27,061 nucleotides of DNA from an uncultured Bacilli bacterium. GTDB lineage: Bacteria; Bacillota_I; Bacilli_A; RF39; UBA660. Every line of letters begins with the position of its first letter. Within the stretch, counting starts at the first letter, position 1. The stretch spans positions 1 through 27,061 of the forward strand of contig CALVLG010000004.1 in the NCBI GenBank assembly GCA_944336815.1. Direction: 5' to 3'. This document shows positions 23,016 to 27,061 of this stretch, one piece after another. Made by a program: the position numbers and the translations under genes. The notes under the pieces are model-generated. The model was not told the DNA's origin. It worked only from the letters and a program-made list of their open reading frames with translations, and searched no databases.

Positions 23016-23040
23016 AAAAAAGCCACATAAAAGCTGTGGT
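23016..23040 (-). terminator. Intrinsic terminator between rpmH and rnpA
   Basis: On the - strand CCACA, 7-base loop, TGTGG (complements of 23035-23039 and 23023-23027) plus a wobble pair, then six Ts. It allows high expression of rpmH with less read-through to rnpA. Confidence 0.75.
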
Positions 23041-23041
23041 C

Positions 23042-23164
23042 TTATTTACATAATATTTTGCGTCCTTTTTTTCTTCTACTTTTTAAAACGTTTGAATTTT
23101 TACGTGAAAAGAAGCCATGTTTTTTTGCTTTTTTTCTTTTGTTTGGTTGATAAGTTCCTACCAT
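23042..23164 (-). CDS. rpmH: Ribosomal protein L34 (shortened)
   Basis: Large-subunit ribosomal protein of 40 aa. It keeps the family frame TYQPNKRKKAKKHGF at the start and RRKKGRKIL at the end. The middle (FSRKNSN between GF and VL) is about four residues shorter than in typical 44-46 aa L34. Strong AGGAGGG site and strong promoter precede it. It is the standard rpmH position, divergent from dnaA. The shortening is visible in the sequence; the reading frame is otherwise intact. Confidence 0.95.
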   Translation of the reverse strand: MVGTYQPNKRKKAKKHGFFSRKNSNVLKSRRKKGRKILCK

Positions 23165-23198
23165 AATAATTTCCCTCCTTTTTTACTAAAGCTCCCTT

Positions 23199-23228
23199 AT
23201 TATAATATTAAAATTCAAAAAAAGTCAA
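23199..23228 (-). promoter_or_regulatory. Promoter of rpmH
   Basis: On the - strand TTGACT (complement of 23223-23228), an 18-bp spacer and TATAAT (complement of 23199-23204). It is near consensus, about 30 bases ahead of the rpmH start, and borders the DnaA-box cluster. Confidence 0.75.
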
Positions 23229-23239
23229 CAAATTCTTAA

Positions 23240-23449
23240 TTATCCACTTATTAACCACATGTTGATAACTTTTAATAACATTATTAACTTTTGCACTTTT
23301 AGGTGAATAAAAAAATGTTGATAGTGTTAATAACTATAATTAAGGCCATTAAATAAAGGAACATTTTGGTGGATAACTTGTGAATATTTTGTTCTTTTGC
23401 ATTTTATACTTTTAAATTATTTAAAAAGAGTGTAGAATATGGGTAATTA
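23240..23449 (+). other. oriC: oriC, upstream DnaA-box cluster and AT-rich region
   Basis: Between rpmH and dnaA. Boxes one base off TTATCCACA: 23240-23248 (+), 23251-23259 (+), 23260-23268 (-) and 23368-23376 (-). Weaker ones: 23316-23324 and 23325-23333 (-). A nearly pure AT stretch follows at 23401-23427. Together with the dnaA-dnaN gap this is the bipartite origin layout known from B. subtilis. The dnaA promoter lies within but could not be fixed; TAGAAT at 23433-23438 is the best -10 candidate. Confidence 0.8.
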
Positions 23450-23470
23450 ATGTTGAAGCGGGGTGGTTTA

Positions 23471-24874
23471 ATGGATAATAAAGATCTTTGGCAATCTGTT
23501 TTAGATGAAATTTCTCCAGAAATCAATCCAGCATCTTTTCATTCATGGTTTGCCCCTTTGAAACTTTTAAAAATTGAAAATAACAAGGTAAGCATTCAAG
23601 TTCCAATGGAAATGCACCGTAAAGTTTTAAAACAATATTATTTAACAAGATTAGATGATGCGTTTTTTAAATTAACAAATGAAAATTATGAATTTGAATT
23701 TTTGTTACAAGGAGAAGTGGATAATTCTTCCAACAATAAAAAAAATGTGGATAATGTGGATAACTTGGTTGAAGTAGTAAAACAAGAACCTAAAACAGTG
23801 AATAAAGCCAAGGAAGAAGATACAACTTGGGAATCAAATTTAGAGCCTGAATTAAATTTTGAAAATTATATAGTAGGGGAGTCTAATCGATTAGCGAAAA
23901 CATCGGCCCTTTTGGTGGCTGAAAATCCTGGTAAAGTATATAATCCTTTATTTATTTATGGCAAAAGCGGCTTAGGAAAAACACATTTAATGCATGCGAT
24001 TGGGAATTATATTGTTAAAAATTCACATAAGAAAGTACTTTATACAACAAGCGAGACTTTTAAAGATGACTATGTCAGTATATCTAGTAATGAAAATAAA
24101 GAAAATAATATTCAAATCGCAGCTAATTTTAAGAAAAAGTATCGTGAATTAGATGTTTTAATTATTGATGATATTCAATATTTAGTCGGAGCAGAGAAGA
24201 CTCAACAAGAATTTTTCCATACTTTTAATGCTTTGCACCAGGCTAATAAACAGATTATAATTAGTTCGGATCGAAATCCTGATGACTTAAAGTTATTAGA
24301 AGAACGTTTGCGAAGCCGGTTTATGTGGGGACTATCAGTAGATATTTATCCACCTGACTTTGAACTACGATGTAAAATTATTAAGTCTAAAATAAAAAAT
24401 ACATCTATTGCTAGTAAAATCGAGGAAAATGTTATAGAATATATTGCGAACAATTGTCAAAATGACGTCCGAGTATTAGAAGGGGCAATAAACCGTTTAA
24501 TGGCTTATACAGCGATGATTGTTCCAGATAAAGTAGATCTTAATTTTGCCGTTGAAGCCTTAGGTGATTTTGTTAATCATAATATATATACACGAAGTAG
24601 TATCGAAAGTATTCAAAAAGCAGTGGCTGATTACTACAAAATTACGATTGATGATTTAAAAGGAAAGAAGCGAAGTGCCAATATTGCTTATCCACGGCAA
24701 ATTGCAATGTATCTTTCACGAACTTTAACTGATGAAAACTTAAATAGAATAGGGTTAGAATTTGGTGGAAGAGATCATTCAACAGTTATCCACGCTTGTG
24801 ATAAGATTACAAGTGATTTAAAAACTAATAAAGCCTTAGATGCGCAGATAAAAGAAATTCAAAATAAAATGTAA
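23471..24874 (+). CDS. dnaA: Chromosomal replication initiator DnaA
   Basis: AAA+ ATPase of 467 aa that binds DnaA boxes and opens oriC. Domain I (about 1-80) has WFAPLKLL. A low-complexity linker, domain II (about 83-130), follows. Domain III has Walker A GKSGLGKTH (164-172), Walker B LIIDDIQYL and a conserved arginine-rich ERLRSRF. Domain IV has the DnaA signature FGGRDHSTVIHAC. The start at 23471 is chosen for the GGGGTGG just upstream and because family members begin near the Trp of domain I; the frame start at 23450 is less likely. Three DnaA-box-like sites lie in the linker-coding region. Confidence 0.96.
   Translation: MDNKDLWQSVLDEISPEINPASFHSWFAPLKLLKIENNKVSIQVPMEMHRKVLKQYYLTRLDDAFFKLTNENYEFEFLLQGEVDNSSNNKKNVDNVDNLVEVVKQEPKTVNKAKEEDTTWESNLEPELNFENYIVGESNRLAKTSALLVAENPGKVYNPLFIYGKSGLGKTHLMHAIGNYIVKNSHKKVLYTTSETFKDDYVSISSNENKENNIQIAANFKKKYRELDVLIIDDIQYLVGAEKTQQEFFHTFNALHQANKQIIISSDRNPDDLKLLEERLRSRFMWGLSVDIYPPDFELRCKIIKSKIKNTSIASKIEENVIEYIANNCQNDVRVLEGAINRLMAYTAMIVPDKVDLNFAVEALGDFVNHNIYTRSSIESIQKAVADYYKITIDDLKGKKRSANIAYPRQIAMYLSRTLTDENLNRIGLEFGGRDHSTVIHACDKITSDLKTNKALDAQIKEIQNKM
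23716..23763 (-). other. DnaA boxes inside the dnaA linker-coding sequence
   Basis: Reading the complement: 23746-23754 and 23755-23763 are two abutting perfect TTATCCACA boxes, and 23716-23724 is TTATCCACT. Each is encoded by the codons GTG GAT AAY (Val-Asp-Asn) in domain II, the part of DnaA least constrained in protein sequence. Confidence 0.7.
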
Positions 24875-25015
24875 TGTGGATAAATTTTTGGTGATGTTTA
24901 TAACTATGCACATAAAAATTCGACAATTTATGCCGTATTTAAAAGAAAGATAGAAAGTTATACACATTATCCACCGTATTAATATAAATAATATAATTAT
25001 ATATATAAAAAGAAA
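24875..25015 (+). other. oriC: oriC, downstream DnaA boxes and likely unwinding element
   Basis: Between dnaA and dnaN. A perfect TTATCCACA on - at 24875-24883 touches the dnaA stop. TTATAAACA on - is at 24895-24903, CTATGCACA on + at 24904-24912, and the tandem pair TTATACACA and TTATCCACC on + at 24958-24975. Directly after the pair, 24979-25010 is all A and T. A tandem box pair beside an AT-only tract is the arrangement of the B. subtilis unwinding site. Confidence 0.8.
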
Positions 25016-25027
25016 GAAGGAAAAAAA

Positions 25028-26146
25028 ATGAAATTTGCAATTGAAAAAAGTATTTTATTAGAAAATTTAAACAATGTTATTAGAGGAATATCTACTAAAA
25101 ATGTTATTCCAGTCTTAAATGGAATTAAATTTGATTTAAAAGATAATGGGCTTACTTTAACAGCTAGTGATAGTGAATTAACGATTGAATCTTTTATTGA
25201 ACAAAAACTTATTAAAAACATTGAAAGTACAGGAACGGCTATTATAAGTAGTAAATATATTTTAGAAATAATAAGAAAAATGCCTAGTGATATTATTTAT
25301 TTTGAAATGATAGATAATTTGAAGATCAAGATTTACTCTGATTTTAATCAATATAATTTAAACTGTTTAGATCCTAATGATTATCCAGCTATTAAGTTAA
25401 TAAGTCATAAAGATCCTATTATAATTAAAGCTAATATTTTAAAAGAAGTTATTAACCAAACATCTTTTGCAATATCTACACAAGAATTAAGACCAATTTT
25501 AACAGGATTAAATTTAAAAATTAATGGTGATTTATTAGAAGTTATAGCTACAGATTCTTATCGTTTAGCCAAAAAGAATATTAGATTAGATAATCCTGTT
25601 GATGCTGATGTTAATATTGTTATTCCTGGTAAAAATATATCAGAACTTGAACATATTTTAGTAGATGAAGAAGAAGTATATATGAATGTTTTTAATAATC
25701 GAGTATTATTTCAATATAAAAATTTAAAATTTCAAACTAATATTTTATCTGGTAGTTATCCAAATACTTCTAATTTAATACCTACTGAATTTGAAATTAT
25801 TGTTCAAACAAAGAAAAATGAATTTATGGGGGCTGTAGAAAGAGCGGCGTTGATAACACAAGGAAAAGAAAAGAATATTATTAAAATGAAACTTGCTAAT
25901 AAAGAAATGATTGTTAATTCTTATGCTTCAGAAATTGGTAAAACTGAGGAAAGAGTATTAGTTGATACAGATGAAAATTCAAATATTGATATTTCTTTTA
26001 GTGCTCGTTATATGATGGAAGCTTTAAAAACTTTAAAAGATGATGATATAGTAATCTTATTAAATAATGATGTAAAACCAATTGTAATTAAATCTTTAGC
26101 TGATGAAAGTTTAATTCAACTTATTTTACCTATTAAAACATATTAA
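25028..26146 (+). CDS. dnaN: DNA polymerase III beta sliding clamp
   Basis: Ring-forming processivity clamp of 372 aa. It begins MKFAIEKSILLENLNNVIRG and has three clamp-domain repeats. Motifs include LRPILTGLNLKINGD (central domain start), ATDSYRLAKKN and the C-terminal LIQLILPIKTY, the family ending (usually LPxR/TY). AAGG site 7 bases before the ATG. Follows dnaA across the origin, the usual order. Confidence 0.97.
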   Translation: MKFAIEKSILLENLNNVIRGISTKNVIPVLNGIKFDLKDNGLTLTASDSELTIESFIEQKLIKNIESTGTAIISSKYILEIIRKMPSDIIYFEMIDNLKIKIYSDFNQYNLNCLDPNDYPAIKLISHKDPIIIKANILKEVINQTSFAISTQELRPILTGLNLKINGDLLEVIATDSYRLAKKNIRLDNPVDADVNIVIPGKNISELEHILVDEEEVYMNVFNNRVLFQYKNLKFQTNILSGSYPNTSNLIPTEFEIIVQTKKNEFMGAVERAALITQGKEKNIIKMKLANKEMIVNSYASEIGKTEERVLVDTDENSNIDISFSARYMMEALKTLKDDDIVILLNNDVKPIVIKSLADESLIQLILPIKTY

Positions 26147-26149
26147 AAT

Positions 26150-26178
26150 AGACTATTTTTTGAATAGTTCTTTTTTTT
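26150..26178 (+). terminator. Intrinsic terminator after dnaN
   Basis: Stem ACTATT (26152-26157) with AATAGT (26163-26168), a 5-base loop, then a T-rich tail broken by one C. AT-rich stem; position 4 bases after the dnaN stop supports it. Confidence 0.6.
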
Positions 26179-26201
26179 CGACAATTTTTTCCCTTTTTAA
26201 G

Positions 26202-26210
26202 TGTTATTTT
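26202..26210 (+). promoter_or_regulatory. Possible extended -10 for comK
   Basis: TG-T-TATTTT, about 32 bases before the comK ATG. A TCGACA resembling -35 lies at 26178-26183 but the spacing (21) is too long. Weak on its own; supported by the terminator just upstream. Confidence 0.3.
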
Positions 26211-26241
26211 AGAAACAATTTTCATTTAAGGGGGAAAAAAG

Positions 26242-26703
26242 ATGAAAACAGAGTATGAAATTAATGATGAAACACTTGCTATTATGAAATTAGATAGTGG
26301 TTATTCAGAAGTATATGAGTTAAATGATCATTGTTTGGTTTCTAAAGGCTCAAATGAAATTATGGAAGATAGTTGTAATTATTTTGGTAGTAGTTTAGAT
26401 GGTCGTAGAAAAGGAACGGAAGCGATGATAGGCGTAAATTATAAAGCACCTATTATTGTTGAAGAGAGTAGGGAAATTATTTTTTTTCCGACGTCTTCAG
26501 CAAGGGAAAATACAAACTGGATATGTTTAAAACACATATCTTCCTTTTACCGGGAAGATGAAAATCTTATTTTAGTTTTTAAAAATGGGCAAAAAATTAC
26601 TCTTGATTTGTCATATGGCGTTTTGGATAATCAAATTTTAAGGGCAACAAGGTTAGAAAGTGCTTTAAGAGGCCGAAAAATTGCAAAAAAAAGTGTTATA
26701 TAG
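26242..26703 (+). CDS. comK: ComK-family competence transcription factor
   Basis: ComK is the master activator of DNA-uptake genes in B. subtilis, binding paired A/T boxes. The 153-aa protein starts with YEINDETLAIM and has the conserved CNYFGSSLDGRRKGTEAMIG, KAPIIVEES, IFFPTSS, WICLKHI, FKNGQKITLDLSYGVLDNQ and LRATRLESALRGR blocks along its length. Compared with B. subtilis ComK (192 aa) it ends soon after the LRxxxLxxxxxxR block. It therefore lacks the tail that contains FMLYPK, the MecA recognition region. Site AAGGGGG, 7 bases before the ATG. It occupies the dnaN-recF gap where B. subtilis has yaaA. Confidence 0.88.
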   Translation: MKTEYEINDETLAIMKLDSGYSEVYELNDHCLVSKGSNEIMEDSCNYFGSSLDGRRKGTEAMIGVNYKAPIIVEESREIIFFPTSSARENTNWICLKHISSFYREDENLILVFKNGQKITLDLSYGVLDNQILRATRLESALRGRKIAKKSVI

Positions 26704-26713
26704 TCCTATTTTA

Positions 26714-26722
26714 TGATATAAT
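26714..26722 (+). promoter_or_regulatory. Extended -10 promoter candidate upstream of recF
   Basis: TGATATAAT is a perfect extended -10 just after the comK stop. No good -35 is seen. A terminator-like hairpin follows immediately, so transcripts from here may be attenuated. Confidence 0.45.
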
Positions 26723-26731
26723 TAGCTTAGG

Positions 26732-26761
26732 TATAGGAGTATTAGCTAACCTATATTTTTT
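26732..26761 (+). terminator. Terminator-like hairpin between comK and recF
   Basis: Stem TATAGG (26732-26737) with CCTATA (26750-26755), a 12-base loop and six Ts (26756-26761). The alternative pairing TTAGCT (26722-26727) with AGCTAA (26744-26749) would compete with it. Confidence 0.5.
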
Positions 26762-26789
26762 CTGTAAAGCAAAATTAAGGGGCAATTTT

Positions 26790-27061
26790 ATGAGAATTGA
26801 ATTTTTGAAGTTATATAATTTTCGAAATTATGAAAAGATGCAAATTTCTTTTCACCCACATCTTAATTTAGTTTATGGAAAAAACGGTAGTGGGAAAACA
26901 AATTTAGTCGAAGCTATATATGTTTTAGCTTTAACGAGAAGTTTTCGCCTTGTTAATGATAAAACGCTGATTATGGATGGGGCACTTGCTTGTAAAATTG
27001 AAGGGAAAATTGTTAATAAGTATACTAATACTTATCAAATAGTTCTTAATAAAGAAGGCAA
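26790..27061 (+). CDS. recF: DNA repair and recombination protein RecF (5' part)
   Basis: RecF is an SMC-like ATPase that loads RecA at gaps through RecO and RecR. The first 90 codons are present and the gene runs off the window. It begins MRIEFLKLYNFRNYEKMQ and has a Walker A, GKNGSGKTNLVEAIYVLAL, ending near residue 53, followed by the TRSFR block. Site AAGGGG 7 bases before the ATG. Position after dnaN is standard, with comK inserted between. Confidence 0.93.
   Translation, partial: MRIEFLKLYNFRNYEKMQISFHPHLNLVYGKNGSGKTNLVEAIYVLALTRSFRLVNDKTLIMDGALACKIEGKIVNKYTNTYQIVLNKEG

Noticed and set aside
23096..23110. parS-like palindrome (around ACGTGAAA) in rpmH.
   Set aside because: Only about 11 of 16 bases match the parS consensus, and the sequence is explained by the L34 codons.
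26145..26160. ComK-box-like A/T pair upstream of comK (AAAA, then T-rich).
   Set aside because: Spacing and bases do not meet AAAA-N5-TTTT exactly, and the region is part of the dnaN terminator.

Overview
This is about 27 kb of a very AT-rich (by eye near 30% GC), standard-code Bacilli-type chromosome around the replication origin. Evidence for a low-GC Firmicute: the order rpmH-rnpA-yidC-jag-mnmE-mnmG-rsmG-noc to the left of dnaA and dnaN-...-recF to its right, the Firmicute-only genes rpoE (RNA polymerase delta), noc, comK, spoIIQ, spoIID and spoIIR, and a block argS-rpoE-prfA-prmC-spoIIR-mntP-murA-...-rpmE-rpiB-ywzB-spoIID-spoIIQ that resembles two neighbouring Bacillus subtilis clusters. 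An uncultured, potentially spore-forming gut lineage (Erysipelotrichia/RF39-like Bacilli) would fit, but the lineage cannot be fixed from the sequence alone. UGA is used as a stop (agrA), so this is not the Mycoplasma code.

Layout, left to right. (1) 1-2,320: an agr-type peptide quorum-sensing locus. A 36-codon agrD-like gene on the + strand converges, across a two-way terminator, on an agrA-agrC pair on the - strand. The expected agrB would lie just outside the left edge. (2) 2,321-4,613: spoIIQ, spoIID, a DUF1146 (YwzB) membrane peptide of 59 aa and rpiB, all on -. (3) 4,629-13,617: rpmE, a GT2 glycosyltransferase, an SGNH-fold protein with an altered nucleophile position, murA, mntP, spoIIR, prmC, prfA, rpoE, argS and ywiB (DUF1934), all on - and mostly tightly spaced. 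(4) 13,687-15,621: a bifunctional class A penicillin-binding protein on +, the only large gene facing replication. (5) 15,642-23,228: noc, rsmG, mnmG, mnmE, jag/khpB, yidC, rnpA and rpmH on -. (6) 23,240-25,027: the origin, with DnaA boxes on both sides of dnaA and three more inside its linker-coding region. (7) 25,028-end: dnaN, comK and the start of recF on +.

Genes left of dnaA run left and genes right of it run right, so nearly everything is co-directional with replication. The contents combine chromosome replication and segregation (dnaA, dnaN, recF, noc), translation (rpmH, rpmE, prfA, prmC, argS, mnmE, mnmG, rsmG, rnpA), envelope building (murA, PBP, yidC), and three developmental or social regulators: agr quorum sensing, ComK competence control and the SpoIIQ/SpoIID/SpoIIR engulfment and sigma-E signalling proteins.

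Most notable points: the rearranged agr locus with its unannotated AgrD peptide, comK placed directly after dnaN and lacking the usual C-terminal tail, consensus DnaA boxes built into the dnaA linker codons, a Noc-type (not ParB-type) DNA-specificity signature in a lone ParB-family protein with a long linker, and an SGNH protein reading GDGL instead of GDSL. No tRNA, rRNA, CRISPR array, insertion sequence or prophage was seen.
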